Shown here: piece by piece, positions 55,764 through 64,000 of the stretch
Numbering within the stretch: the first letter of the stretch is position 1
Layout: every line of letters begins with the position of its first letter
Assembly (NCBI RefSeq): GCF_017357425.1
Contig: NZ_CP014571.1
Span: 1,488,001 to 1,552,000 of the forward strand
Direction: 5' to 3'
From: Arthrobacter sp. D5-1
GTDB taxonomy: Bacteria; Actinomycetota; Actinomycetes; Actinomycetales; Micrococcaceae
DNA: 64,000 nucleotides
Made by a program: the position numbers and the translations under genes
The notes under the pieces: model-generated
The model's database searches: none
The model's input: the letters and a program-made list of their open reading frames with translations, nothing else
What the model was told of the DNA's origin: nothing

Positions 55764-56984
55764 ATGACGGAAGTCGCCAAACGGAAGACGGGCAAGATCC
55801 TTGCCATCGCAGGGATCTGCGCCGCTATTGCCGTGGGCGGAATTGGTGTTGCTACCGTGCCCGGACTGCTGGCCGGCCCTTCGCAGGACGGCGGCCCTGC
55901 GGCGTCTCCCACGGCAACTGTGGAAGCAAAGCCCGTGGAGTTGGGAATCACCCCGCTGGACGGTGCCATCGAGTGGAACCCCGTGGTGGGCCCGCAGATC
56001 AAAGCAGTCAACGGCAAGGTCAAAGACGTCGTCCTGGCTCCGGTAGCCGGCGGCGCGCCTGTCCAGGGCAAGACCAGCCCGGATGGAAGCACGTGGACTA
56101 CCTCGGAAGTACTGAAGTTTAAAACCCAGTACAACTATTCCTTCACCGTGGTGGATACCGCCGGGAAGGAAACCAAGAAGACCCAAACCTTCACCACCGT
56201 TTCCGCAGCCTATGAGGCCGATGCTTCCATCTACCCCCGGAACGGAACCACGGCCGGGTCAGGCCAGCCCATCGAGATCAACTTCAGCGAGCCCGTGGTG
56301 GACAAGGCTGCCATGGAGAAGCGTGTGGCCATCACGGTGTCCTCCGGCCAGCCCGTGGCGTGGCATTGGTATTCGGACACGAAGGTGCGGATCCGTCCCG
56401 AAGCTTTCTGGGCTTCAGGGACCACCGTCACAGTGGATATGAAACTCCTGGGCGTCGACTTTGGCAACAAGATGATCGGCAACGCGGACGTGGTGTCCAC
56501 GTTCACTACCGGTCCCCAGCGTGTGGCCGTAGTGGATGACAACACCAAGACCATGAACGTGTATTCGGACGGGCAGCTGGTGCACACTGCGCCTGTGTCG
56601 CTCGGCGGGGAAGACTGGCTGTCTCCTACCGGCTATGCCGTGATCATGGAGCAGGAACGCCACTCCAACTTCAACGCGGGGACCATTGGCTTGAAGCCGG
56701 GTGACAAGGGCTACTATCCACCGCTGGTAGTGGAGTACGCCAACCGGTTGACCTGGTCCGGCGTTTATGTCCATCAGGCCCTTGAAGCGGCCTGGAGCTC
56801 CATCGGGGTTGCCAACGTTTCGCATGGTTGCGTGGGACTGCTGCCCGCAGATGCTGCCTGGTTCTTCAACAACATGAAGACCGGCGACGTCGTGCAGATC
56901 CTCAACACCGGAGCCCCCGCAGTAGAGCCCCTGGAGGGCTTCGGCGACTGGAATATCCCTTGGGCGAGCTACGCCCAGCGCTAG
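55764..56984 (+). CDS. L,D-transpeptidase with Ig-like domains
   Basis: 406 aa from the ATG at 55764 (GGAAGACGG upstream). One signal-anchor helix at about residues 12-32, then two Ig-like domains (about 50-260; e.g. ITPLDGAIEWNPVVGPQ), and a C-terminal YkuD domain (VAVVDDNTKTMNVYSDG, then the catalytic VSHGCVGLLPADAAWFF with the nucleophilic Cys). This is the LdtMt2-type layout: it forms 3-3 crosslinks in peptidoglycan and is insensitive to most penicillins. No lipobox Cys is present. A hairpin follows at 57107-57130. Confidence 0.92.
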   Translation: MTEVAKRKTGKILAIAGICAAIAVGGIGVATVPGLLAGPSQDGGPAASPTATVEAKPVELGITPLDGAIEWNPVVGPQIKAVNGKVKDVVLAPVAGGAPVQGKTSPDGSTWTTSEVLKFKTQYNYSFTVVDTAGKETKKTQTFTTVSAAYEADASIYPRNGTTAGSGQPIEINFSEPVVDKAAMEKRVAITVSSGQPVAWHWYSDTKVRIRPEAFWASGTTVTVDMKLLGVDFGNKMIGNADVVSTFTTGPQRVAVVDDNTKTMNVYSDGQLVHTAPVSLGGEDWLSPTGYAVIMEQERHSNFNAGTIGLKPGDKGYYPPLVVEYANRLTWSGVYVHQALEAAWSSIGVANVSHGCVGLLPADAAWFFNNMKTGDVVQILNTGAPAVEPLEGFGDWNIPWASYAQR

Positions 56985-57106
56985 CCCAGCGGTTACGATA
57001 GTGGCAGTGATTATTTCCTGCGCTCTTTGACCCACCTTTCCTGTGCTGACCACATGTTGGCCCTTCACTTTGTGCTGCCCTCCTCGGTGATTCCGGGTGT
57101 CCCTGA

Positions 57107-57130
57107 GGGGAACCCGCCAACGGGTTCCCC
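57107..57130 (+). terminator. Hairpin between L,D-transpeptidase and pentapeptide genes
   Basis: Perfect 10-bp inverted repeat GGGGAACCCG / CGGGTTCCCC with a CCAA loop. There is no T tract; it lies 122 nt after the upstream stop. Confidence 0.65.
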
Positions 57131-57171
57131 GGCCTTTCCCACCGGACCCTCTTTCATCACCTGGAGCACAC

Positions 57172-58011
57172 ATGACTCTTCAACCAACCCTTCGCCCGGA
57201 CTGCGGCAACTGCTTTGCCCTCTGCTGTACCGCCCTGGGATTCGTCCGTTCGGCCGACTTTGCCATCGACAAACCCGCGGCGACACCCTGCCCGAACATG
57301 TCCGCCGATTTTTCCTGCACCATCCATGAACGCCTCCGGCCGCGCGGATTCCGTGGTTGCACCGTTTTCGATTGCTTCGGCGCGGGCCAAGTGGTCTCCC
57401 AGCACACCTTTGGCGGTACCAGCTGGAGGGACCAACCCTCGTCCACGTCCTCGATGTTCGCCGTGTTCAAGGTGGTGAGGCAGCTCCACGAAATGCTCTG
57501 GTACCTGGCCGAAGCCCAGCAACGGACCTTCGACCCCGACCTCGCTTCAGCGGCCGGCCACCTGTCCGGACGCATAACAACCACCGCCCAAGGCGACGCA
57601 ACAGCGATCCTTGCCACCGACGTCGAAACGCTGCATGGTGAAGTGCGGGCCCTCCTGATGGAGGTCAGCGAGGAACTACGGGCCTCCTACGGAGCCGAGG
57701 ACGCGCAAACGCCCGACGACGGCCCTCGCCGGGACGGTGATCACAGCGGCGCCGACCTGATGGGCGCGAACCTGGCGAACCGACGCCTCTGCGGATCCAA
57801 CTTCCGCAGTGCCTACTTGATAGGAGCAAACCTCAGGAACAGCGACCTCACGGCGGCAGACCTGTTGGGAGCCGATCTCCGGGGAGCCCACCTCCACGGC
57901 GCCGATCTCTCCAGTGCGCTCTACCTGACGCAACCGCAGATCACCGCCGCCGAAGGCGACCCCACCACCCTCCTGCCACAAAGACTCACAAAACCGGATC
58001 ACTGGCGCTGA
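57172..58011 (+). CDS. Cys-rich (YkgJ-like) N-domain plus pentapeptide repeats
   Basis: 279 aa from the ATG at 57172 (GGAG upstream). The N-terminal 70 residues hold eight cysteines: Cys11, 14, 18, 19, 40, 49, 63 and 68 ([10 protein letters not shown], then [26 protein letters not shown]), like the CxxCxxCC metal-binding YkgJ family. A helical middle region follows. Residues about 190-255 form pentapeptide repeats ([35 protein letters not shown]), a short right-handed beta-helix. The combination recurs in actinobacteria as far as I recall, but the function is unknown. It may bind a metal or Fe-S cluster. Confidence 0.85.
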   Translation: MTLQPTLRPDCGNCFALCCTALGFVRSADFAIDKPAATPCPNMSADFSCTIHERLRPRGFRGCTVFDCFGAGQVVSQHTFGGTSWRDQPSSTSSMFAVFKVVRQLHEMLWYLAEAQQRTFDPDLASAAGHLSGRITTTAQGDATAILATDVETLHGEVRALLMEVSEELRASYGAEDAQTPDDGPRRDGDHSGADLMGANLANRRLCGSNFRSAYLIGANLRNSDLTAADLLGADLRGAHLHGADLSSALYLTQPQITAAEGDPTTLLPQRLTKPDHWR

Positions 58012-58124
58012 AGACTGCAACCGGGACAAGCCGGGGGGCCGGCGTCCGGCAGCCTGCGTTCAAGCGAGGAACGAGCGAGCAGGCAGAGGACGGCGGCCCC
58101 CCCGCCGCCAGCCGGTGGCAGGCA

Positions 58125-58928
58125 CTAAACGTCAGTGAACGGCAGCTTTTGTAGTCGCTCACCGACGGTCGCGTTCCGCTGCTCCGCTTGGCGCAGCCGC
58201 ACAAGTTCGCGGTTGCGTCGTTCCCCGAGGACGGCCCCGATGTAGTCCTCGGCGATGGTCCCGGAGGGCGGGAGAGGGGCCACGTATTTGGCCAGTTCGG
58301 AGGCGATGGCCGTGGCCATGGCGACCCGGGATTCCGGGGACATGAGGTAGGCCTGCTGCACGAAGGTACCGGCCCTTCGTGCAGTGGCGTCCGGGACCCT
58401 GCCGATGTCCGCCATGGCGGCCCAGGCCTGGAGGTAGTGCGGTGCCACCGGCATGATGCGCGGTTTTGAGGGAACCCGCTGGCGGAGTGAGTAAGTGCCG
58501 GCCACGATGTCGCCAAGGCGCTTGGATTTGTCGTTGAACAGTGCCACGCCGATCGCGAGGCCGCCGAAGGTCAGATAGATCTCAAGGACGCCAAGAAGCC
58601 CTCGGATGAAGGCGTGCCGGAAGCGGATGGAACCGCCGTCGTCGCGCACTATGCGAAGTCCTGTTGCGAGCTTTCCCAGGGATCGTCCACGGGTGAGGGT
58701 TTCCACGGCGACGGGAACAATGACGATGGAGAACACAACACTGCTGAGGATCAGTGCGCGGATCGCGGCGTCGTCGAGGTCCTCTGACGCCATGCCGATG
58801 AGGATGATCAGGAGTATCGCGAGGGCTACCTGCGAGATGATGTCGAGGATGAGTCCCAGCGCGCGGGCAGCAAAGGATGCCGGTCGCAGTTCGAGGACTA
58901 CTGCCTCGCCTGTGATGATTGAACTCAT
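58125..58928 (-). CDS. RDD family membrane protein
   Basis: 267 aa from the ATG at 58928; longer frames are rejected. The RDD domain with three helices covers the first 155 residues (PASFAARALGLILDIISQVA holds the R-D pattern; then GRSLGKLATGLRIVRDDGG). A soluble C-terminal part of about 110 residues with QAWAAMADIGRVPDATARR follows. It is divergent from the SpoIIM-like gene with a 108-bp gap, a pairing that in actinobacteria usually belongs to a MoxR/DUF58 cluster. Function unknown; some RDD proteins are ion antiporters. Confidence 0.88.
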   Translation of the reverse strand: MSSIITGEAVVLELRPASFAARALGLILDIISQVALAILLIILIGMASEDLDDAAIRALILSSVVFSIVIVPVAVETLTRGRSLGKLATGLRIVRDDGGSIRFRHAFIRGLLGVLEIYLTFGGLAIGVALFNDKSKRLGDIVAGTYSLRQRVPSKPRIMPVAPHYLQAWAAMADIGRVPDATARRAGTFVQQAYLMSPESRVAMATAIASELAKYVAPLPPSGTIAEDYIGAVLGERRNRELVRLRQAEQRNATVGERLQKLPFTDV

Positions 58929-59024
58929 GCCCAGCCCCCATGCCTCGCAAACGCTGCGGACGCTTGGCGTGCCCGCATCACCGAGTCTAGCGGCGGGACC
59001 CACCCCGTGCGTGGACTGAGGCGC

Positions 59025-59030
59025 TAGGGT
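59025..59030 (+). promoter_or_regulatory. -10 box TAGGGT, leaderless spoIIM-like promoter
   Basis: TAGGGT ends 6 nt before the GTG at 59037. Confidence 0.5.
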
Positions 59031-59036
59031 GGTGCC

Positions 59037-60029
59037 GTGGACATCGACGCCTTCTCGGCCGTACATGGGGACAAATGGTCCAGGCTTCATTTTCTTGCGC
59101 ATAAGCGCCGTCTCACGGGAGCCGAAGCCGATGAGTTGTTGCGGCTCTACCAGACGGTATCGGGGCATTTGTCCCTGATCCGCTCGGTGGCTCCGGAGAC
59201 AGCGTTGTCCGCCACGCTGTCCGCAGGGCTGGCACAGGCCCGGACCCGGTTCACGGGGGCGCGCTCGAATTTCATGGAGGACCTGGCCCGGTTCTTCGTC
59301 ATCGCCTTACCCGCGGCGTTCTACCGGATCCGCTGGTTGACCCTGTGGTGCGGACTGGCTTTCGTGGTGGTGGCAGGGGCGTACGCCCTGTGGATTGGAA
59401 CGTCGGCGGAGGCGCTGAGGGCGGTGGGCAGTGATGCCAGGATCCAGCAGTATGTGGACGAAGACTTCATCGACTACTACTCCGAGAACCCGGCTGCCTC
59501 GTTTGCCGGCGCCGTGTGGACCAACAACGCTTGGATTTCTGCCCAGGCCGTGGCATTCGGAGTCACCGGATTTTGGGTGCCGTACATCCTGTTCATGAAT
59601 GCCCAAGGCCTGGGCATTGCCGCGGGACTCTTCCTGGCGACGGGGAAGATGGATGTCTTCTTCAGCTACATCCTTCCGCATGGACTGATGGAACTGACGG
59701 CAGTGTTCATCGCCTGCGCAGCGGGCCTTAAAATCTTCTGGGCCATGGTGCGGCCGGGGCCCCGCACACGGCTGCAGGCTGTGGCTGACGAGGGGCGTTC
59801 CCTGATCACGATTGCGCTGGGGTTGGTGTTGGTCCTGCTCGTTTCCGGAATGGTGGAGGGATTCGTGACGCCCAGTCCGCTGCCCGTGTGGGTAAAGATC
59901 ACCATCGGAGCCTTGGTTCTGGCCGGATATTGGGTCTACACGTTGGTGCTCGGTGGCAGGGCCGCCCGGACCGGTGTTACCGGGGACCTGGACGCGAACG
60001 ACGCCGGATATCGCAGCATCGCTGCGTAG
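59037..60029 (+). CDS. SpoIIM/DUF95 family membrane protein
   Basis: 330 aa. A cytoplasmic N-terminal segment of about 95 residues (KWSRLHFLAHKRRLTGAEAD, then ARTRFTGARSNF) precedes about six membrane helices. The DUF95 core is ENPAASFAGAVWTNNAWISA followed by FMNAQGLGIAAGLFLATGK and ILPHGLMELTAVFIACAAG. In Bacillus SpoIIM takes part in septal wall remodelling; this organism group does not sporulate, so the role must differ. The GTG start is leaderless. Confidence 0.9.
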   Translation: MDIDAFSAVHGDKWSRLHFLAHKRRLTGAEADELLRLYQTVSGHLSLIRSVAPETALSATLSAGLAQARTRFTGARSNFMEDLARFFVIALPAAFYRIRWLTLWCGLAFVVVAGAYALWIGTSAEALRAVGSDARIQQYVDEDFIDYYSENPAASFAGAVWTNNAWISAQAVAFGVTGFWVPYILFMNAQGLGIAAGLFLATGKMDVFFSYILPHGLMELTAVFIACAAGLKIFWAMVRPGPRTRLQAVADEGRSLITIALGLVLVLLVSGMVEGFVTPSPLPVWVKITIGALVLAGYWVYTLVLGGRAARTGVTGDLDANDAGYRSIAA

Positions 60030-60168
60030 ACCTTACAGTTACGTTTCGATCTGGGCGCACCCGGGGTGGCACAGCGTGTCGGCGTAAGGCCGGACGGTAG
60101 GCTCGAATGCAGACAAGAGAGCCGGCAGTACGCATTCGCCGGTGGATGCCTACGGAAGTGAAACCGCT

Positions 60169-61278
60169 GTGAGCGACAAGAGCCCAAAACCACAAGAACC
60201 GGACACGGACGTCCACGAGGACCCCAACGAACCGGCCTTCGACTGGATGAAGCCGAAGACCTCCGGTGGTGCCACTGCGGCGGCTCCCGCGACGCCCGCC
60301 GGCGGGCAGCCTGAAAGCCGCGCCCACCGGAAAGCTGCAGAAGCGGCCGACGTCGAGCCGGAACCCCCGCTGTTCGCTGACACTCTTGCGGGCAACTCCG
60401 CTGAGAAGCAGGAGTCGCACTATTCGGAACCTTTGCCGACGTCGGCCCTTCAGGTCCGACCACCGGAAGACGAAGTGGCCCGACGCAACGCGGAACGTGA
60501 GCAAGCCGCAAAGGTGAAGCCAATCGGACCGCGGGTTTTCCAAGTCCTGTTGGCCGTCTTCTACCCGGTGATCCTCCTGGTGCTCGCCGTTCGGGCGGTC
60601 ACCAGCCCCTTGTTCCTGTGGGTGGAGTACAACCGGCCGGGTTTCCCGGGCGACGGCTATGGTTTCAGCACTGATGACCGTATGACCTACGGCTCGTACG
60701 CCGTGGACTACCTCAGCAACTGGGCAGGTCCCCGCTACCTGGGTGGCTTGGTCCACCAGGACGGTGCCAAGCTCTTCAAGGACAGCGAAGTGGCGCACAT
60801 GGCTGACGTCAAGCTGGTCATCCTGTCGTCCTTCGGTGCAGGCTTGCTCCTCATCATCCTCAGCATCATCGCCGTCCTGTACCTGCGGAAGCGCAGCAAC
60901 GGCGGAATCCGTCGAGGACTCTTTGCCGGATCCATCGTCACACTGGTCATCATCATTGGCCTCGCTGTCCTGGCGGCATTGAGCTGGCAGCAGTTCTTCA
61001 CCGAGTTCCACCGGATCTTCTTCGCCAATGGAACCTGGACGTTCTCGCTGGAAGACACCCTCATCCGGCTCTTCCCGGGACAGTTCTGGATAGACGCGGG
61101 CATCGTCATCGGCGCGCTGGTCTTCCTCGTGGCGACGGTGACGTTCATCTTCACGTGGCCCACCAAGCGGCGTCGGGGTGCTGACACAACGGTTGACCAA
61201 GCCGAGGTCTCGGGCGATGACGCTGTTACAGATGAAGCGGACAACCTCAGCAGAGAATCAGCTGACGCCAAGCGCTAG
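60169..61278 (+). CDS. DUF1461/TIGR01906 membrane protein (Lit-like)
   Basis: 369 aa from the GTG at 60169 (GGAAG upstream); a GTG at 60142 would add nine residues. The first 130 residues are acidic, Pro/Ala-rich and probably disordered. The membrane part has four helices with the DUF1461 signature FFTEFHRIFFANGTWTFS and DTLIRLFPGQFW between helices 3 and 4. The family includes Lit, which moves an acyl chain within lipoproteins to make the lyso form, in some firmicutes. Whether this actinobacterial branch has that activity is open. The 3' end overlaps the opposite gene by 32 bp. Confidence 0.82.
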   Translation: MSDKSPKPQEPDTDVHEDPNEPAFDWMKPKTSGGATAAAPATPAGGQPESRAHRKAAEAADVEPEPPLFADTLAGNSAEKQESHYSEPLPTSALQVRPPEDEVARRNAEREQAAKVKPIGPRVFQVLLAVFYPVILLVLAVRAVTSPLFLWVEYNRPGFPGDGYGFSTDDRMTYGSYAVDYLSNWAGPRYLGGLVHQDGAKLFKDSEVAHMADVKLVILSSFGAGLLLIILSIIAVLYLRKRSNGGIRRGLFAGSIVTLVIIIGLAVLAALSWQQFFTEFHRIFFANGTWTFSLEDTLIRLFPGQFWIDAGIVIGALVFLVATVTFIFTWPTKRRRGADTTVDQAEVSGDDAVTDEADNLSRESADAKR

Positions 61279-61765
61279 CGGAGCCGGCTTCACGGCGTGC
61301 CCTGTGGGGGCGCCAGAACACGAACAAGCTGCTCAGGGCATCTGTGCTGGCGATGACGGTCTTACCGCTTTTCATCTCGATATTGATCTCGGGACCGCCG
61401 ACGAGGTACCCGACCATGCCGGGCCCCATGTATCGGAATCCGTACCCACTGGGTCCGGCCGCGTTGTCCGTGGTCAACGTCGCGATTTCATCCTTGGGCA
61501 ATGTCCGTTTGAAGATGTCGCAGAAGGCGATCACGACGTTCTGCGAGTCGACCTTGACGGTGACAGTCATGAAGGCGATGAATGAACCAGCTGCGGTGGT
61601 GACCAGCGGTGCGAAGAGCACTTCCGGTGTGTTGTTCAGGACGATCAGCACGAACAGCACCGGGCCCAGCGCAACCATCGTGAAACCCGCAATTCGCGGT
61701 ATCAAGGTAGCCCGGACACGCGAGTAGTAGAGCGCGGGCATTGGTATGCGTGATGGATCTGCCAT
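61247..61765 (-). CDS. Small membrane protein, PH-like tail
   Basis: 172 aa. Two membrane helices (about residues 23-65: TMVALGPVLFVLIVLN and LVTTAAGSFIAFMTVTV) are followed by a soluble part whose strands (VKVDSQNVVIAFCDIF, LPKDEIATLTTDN, GGPEINIEMKSGKTVIAST) resemble bacterial PH-like membrane proteins. Function unknown. It has the ribosome site AAAGGGGAA. Its 3' end overlaps the DUF1461 gene, and phased repeats lie upstream. Confidence 0.7.
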   Translation of the reverse strand: MADPSRIPMPALYYSRVRATLIPRIAGFTMVALGPVLFVLIVLNNTPEVLFAPLVTTAAGSFIAFMTVTVKVDSQNVVIAFCDIFKRTLPKDEIATLTTDNAAGPSGYGFRYMGPGMVGYLVGGPEINIEMKSGKTVIASTDALSSLFVFWRPHRARREAGSASAWRQLILC

Positions 61766-61825
61766 GGGTTCCCCTTTGAACGTTTGGTTCGTGAGGAAAA
61801 CGCTATGGGGGGCAACATCGGCACC

Positions 61826-61914
61826 TAGGGAGGTGGTGCCGAAATAGGTGGCGATGTGGGCCGAATTAGGTGCTCATTCGGTTGTACTAGGTGGTGATTC
61901 GATGCGGTCTAAGT
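61826..61914. repeat. Helically phased degenerate repeats
   Basis: TAGG/TAAG cores at 61826, 61845, 61867, 61888 and 61910 recur every 19-22 bp, each in a context like TAGGTGGTGATTCG or TAGGTGGCGATG. Two helix turns separate neighbours. It lies in the 156-bp gap between the acyl-CoA ligase stop and the next minus-strand gene. It could be a multi-site operator or the end of a decayed IS21-type element. Confidence 0.5.
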
Positions 61915-61921
61915 GGTGGCG

Positions 61922-63754
61922 CTATTTTTCGTAGAGCTTCTCCACTGCCGCTGAGAAGTCGTTGAGCACAGCGGCCCGCTTCAGTTTTAGGGAGGGCGTC
62001 AGGTGCCCCGACTCGACACTGAGTTCAGCTGTGATGAATGCGAACTTCCGGATGGACTCGGCCGCGGAGACCAGTTTGTTGGCCTCATCCACGGCGGATT
62101 GAACAGCCGCCTTCACCCGGTCGTCGCTGGCCGCTTCCGCAGGTGACAAAGCACCTACCTTGTTCTCGGCGCACCAGTCGGCAAGTCCCTCGGGGTCCAG
62201 GCTCACCAGTGCGGCGACGAAGGGACGGCCGTCGCCCACCACCACTGCCTGGCCCACCAGAGGGTGCTCGCGGAGCTTCTCCTCCAAAGGTGCGGGGGCC
62301 ACGTTCTTGCCACCGGCAGTGACCAGGAGGTCCTTCTTCCTGCCGGTGATGGTCAGGAAGCCATCGGCGTCGAGTTCGCCGAGGTCGCCGGTACGGAAGA
62401 AGCCATCAACAAACGCAGCTTCGGTGGCCGCTTCATTGGCGTGGTAGCCCTTGAAGACGCCAATGCCCTTGACCAGCACCTCCCCGTCCTGGGCCACCCG
62501 GATGGTGGTGCCGGGAAGGGGAATCCCGACAGTACCGATACGGGACATGCTGGGCGTATTGACGGTGCACGGTGCGGTGGTCTCCGTCAGGCCGTAGCCC
62601 TCCAGTACGGGAACGCCGGCACCATGGAAGAAATGGTTGTCACGCAGGCTGAGGGGACTGGCACCGGAAACCGTGTAGCGCACATTACCGCCGAAAACCT
62701 CACGGACCTTGGGATAGAGAAGCTTGTTGAACGCGGTGTGCTTCATGCCCAAAAGCCACCCCGGACCGGGTCCCTGCCCACGCGCGGCGAGGTCCACCGC
62801 CGTCGAATACTCCACAGCGGTTGCTGACGCTGCGGAGAAGAGCGCCGACTTTCCACTCATGGCGGCTTTGTGCCCGGCGCCGGCGTAGACCTTTTCAAAG
62901 ATGCGCGGCACAGCGAGCAGGAAAGTGGGCTTAAAAGTACTGAGGTCTGCCATCAGCCCATTGGCACCCGCGCTGTGGCCGAGCGTGATGCCCGCGGTGA
63001 GGCACACCACCTGGACTGCCCTGGCGAGTACGTGCGCCAACGGCAGGAACATCAGCGTCCGCGCTCCCTGCTGCATCAGCAGCTCGGGAAGGAACGGGAT
63101 GACGTTCCGTGCCACCAGGACAAAGTTGCCGTGGGTGATTTCGCAGCCTTTGGGCTTGCCAGTGGTTCCGGAGGTGTAGACGATCGAGGCGATGTCGGCG
63201 AGAGTCGCTGCGCTGCGCTGGCGCTCCAGCTCGGCGTCCATGACGCCAACCCCGACGGCGGAGACGCTGGTCAGGTTGGGGGCGTCGCCGTCGTGCTCCA
63301 TCCGCATGATCGCCACGGGATCGTCCCCGAGTGCAGTGGACCGGTTCACCAGGGCGTGGACGAGATCTGCTTTGGCCGTGTCCTCCACGAAGATGCGCCG
63401 GGCGCCTGAATCGGCCAGGATCCACTCGATCTGGCTCGGGGACGACGTCTCGTAAATGGGCACCGTCACGCCGCCGGCCATCCAGATGGCGAAGTCCACC
63501 AACGTCCACTCGAAGCTGGACCGGGAGAGGACCGCTACGGGGTCGCCGGGATTGAGGCCTCCGGCGATCAGTCCTTTGGCGAGTGCACTGACATCGGCGA
63601 GGAACCTGGCTGCGGATACATTCAGCCAACCGTTCGCCGTCTTGTGGGCGTACAGGATGCCGAACGGATCCTTGGCACAGCGTTCCAGGAGGAGGTCAGT
63701 CACATTGCTGTCAGGATGGGCCTCGACCAGAAGCTCCGTGCTGGCTTCCCTCAC
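61922..63754 (-). CDS. Long-chain fatty acid-CoA ligase (AMP-forming)
   Basis: 610 aa from a GTG with AGGAGG 6 nt upstream. ANL-superfamily motifs: P-loop IVYTSGTTGKPKGCEITHGN, the A5 motif VLEGYGLTETTAPCTVN, the Asp of FFRTGDLGELDADGFL and the A8 hinge ITGRKKDLLVTAGGKNVAP. The conserved Lys in the C-terminal KLKRAAVLNDFS is in place. It activates fatty acids to acyl-CoA, like mycobacterial FadD15 in length and order. It is 10 bp after the O-mannosyltransferase gene and probably co-transcribed. Confidence 0.93.
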   Translation of the reverse strand: MREASTELLVEAHPDSNVTDLLLERCAKDPFGILYAHKTANGWLNVSAARFLADVSALAKGLIAGGLNPGDPVAVLSRSSFEWTLVDFAIWMAGGVTVPIYETSSPSQIEWILADSGARRIFVEDTAKADLVHALVNRSTALGDDPVAIMRMEHDGDAPNLTSVSAVGVGVMDAELERQRSAATLADIASIVYTSGTTGKPKGCEITHGNFVLVARNVIPFLPELLMQQGARTLMFLPLAHVLARAVQVVCLTAGITLGHSAGANGLMADLSTFKPTFLLAVPRIFEKVYAGAGHKAAMSGKSALFSAASATAVEYSTAVDLAARGQGPGPGWLLGMKHTAFNKLLYPKVREVFGGNVRYTVSGASPLSLRDNHFFHGAGVPVLEGYGLTETTAPCTVNTPSMSRIGTVGIPLPGTTIRVAQDGEVLVKGIGVFKGYHANEAATEAAFVDGFFRTGDLGELDADGFLTITGRKKDLLVTAGGKNVAPAPLEEKLREHPLVGQAVVVGDGRPFVAALVSLDPEGLADWCAENKVGALSPAEAASDDRVKAAVQSAVDEANKLVSAAESIRKFAFITAELSVESGHLTPSLKLKRAAVLNDFSAAVEKLYEK

Positions 63755-63764
63755 TGCTTGCCTC

Positions 63765-64000
63765 CTAAATCCACGATGGCATCCACATTCTCATCCGCCA
63801 CTCCTGATAGCTGATGACCTCTGCGGTCAGGACCGGATAGAAGAACGCCGTTGCCAGGACCGCCAGTACCAGGACCAGGCCCACCACATAGAGCCCGGAC
63901 CGTCGCCGCCAAGGGGGATCACTGCTTCGGCCGAGCACCAAGCCCAGGACGTAGGTCAGGCCAAGCACCAGGAACGGTTCGAAGGACACAGCGTAGAAGA
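63765..64000 (-). CDS. Protein O-mannosyltransferase, C-terminal fragment
   Basis: Frame open to the window edge; the last 78 codons are seen. Two membrane helices (FLVLGLTYVLGLVLG and VVGLVLVLAVLATAFFYPVL) are followed by ISYQEWRMRMWMPSWI, the conserved C-terminal motif of actinobacterial dolichyl-phosphate-mannose-type protein O-mannosyltransferases (GT39). These mannosylate exported proteins from polyprenyl-phosphate-mannose. The N-terminal catalytic part lies outside the window, so the call rests on this end alone. Confidence 0.78.
   Translation of the reverse strand, partial: FYAVSFEPFLVLGLTYVLGLVLGRSSDPPWRRRSGLYVVGLVLVLAVLATAFFYPVLTAEVISYQEWRMRMWMPSWI

Overview
The window is a gene-dense, high-GC (roughly low 60s % by eye) chromosomal segment of an actinobacterium, most likely Arthrobacter or Paenarthrobacter (Micrococcaceae). 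Support: a mycothiol S-conjugate amidase, a WhiB iron-sulfur regulator, an LCP cell-wall ligase, DUF501-Ppx, DUF3499 and TIGR03089 markers, many GTG/TTG starts, and at least fourteen genes whose start codon sits 6-8 nt after a TANNNT box, the actinobacterial leaderless-transcript layout. I see no prophage, integrase, intact IS element or CRISPR array. It reads as core chromosome.

Layout. 1-2.7 kb: end of a DUF501 gene, ppx/gppA and a membrane-anchored subtilase, chained by ATGA overlaps. 2.7-5.4 kb: type II NADH dehydrogenase under a near-perfect Rex operator, an ACT-GNAT fusion and a tRNA with a UAA (Leu) anticodon. 5.7-12.2 kb: branched-chain amino-acid-type ABC uptake, with the binding lipoprotein on + and livHMGF on -; both transcription units carry a matching CRP/GlxR-like site. 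12.6-18.4 kb: Bax-inhibitor-1-like protein, thiolase, and the Leloir genes galT-galK with divergent galM. 18.4-22.2 kb: AI-2E-type permease, threonine dehydratase, rhomboid protease, greA. 22.3-29.6 kb: DUF4307, mca, a small membrane protein, a thioredoxin-fold DUF255 protein, hemolysin III, uppS and PIN-PhoH.

29.6-38.3 kb: GNAT, a hypothetical protein, prepilin peptidase, META-like lipoprotein, Nudix hydrolase, a TetR-DHA2 efflux operon with its operator, fumC, beta-carbonic anhydrase and DUF4245. 38.5-46.8 kb: glpX; the minus-strand run purK-purE-LCP-manA-femX linking purine synthesis with envelope assembly; gtrA and TIGR03089. 47.1-55.7 kb: whiB2-like regulator, a giant GT2 glycosyltransferase, DUF5719, zincin-like protein, DUF3499, Trm112-like protein and sahH. 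55.7-64 kb: L,D-transpeptidase, a Cys-rich pentapeptide-repeat protein, RDD and SpoIIM membrane proteins, a DUF1461 (Lit-like) protein, a PH-like membrane protein, a long-chain acyl-CoA ligase and the 3' end of a protein O-mannosyltransferase.

The freshest information is regulatory: the Rex box on ndh, paired CRP-like boxes on the two liv units, a TetR operator, tandem hexamers between galT and galM, a palindrome inside the whiB2 promoter, and a short ORF plus hairpin in the phoH leader. There are also unexplained repeats: a 60-bp element with palindromic ends present twice, a 20-bp inverted repeat after glpX, and helically phased repeats near 61.9 kb. No clearly novel multi-gene system was found. 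The least understood genes are the Cys-rich pentapeptide protein, the ACT-GNAT fusion and the hypothetical at 30.4 kb.
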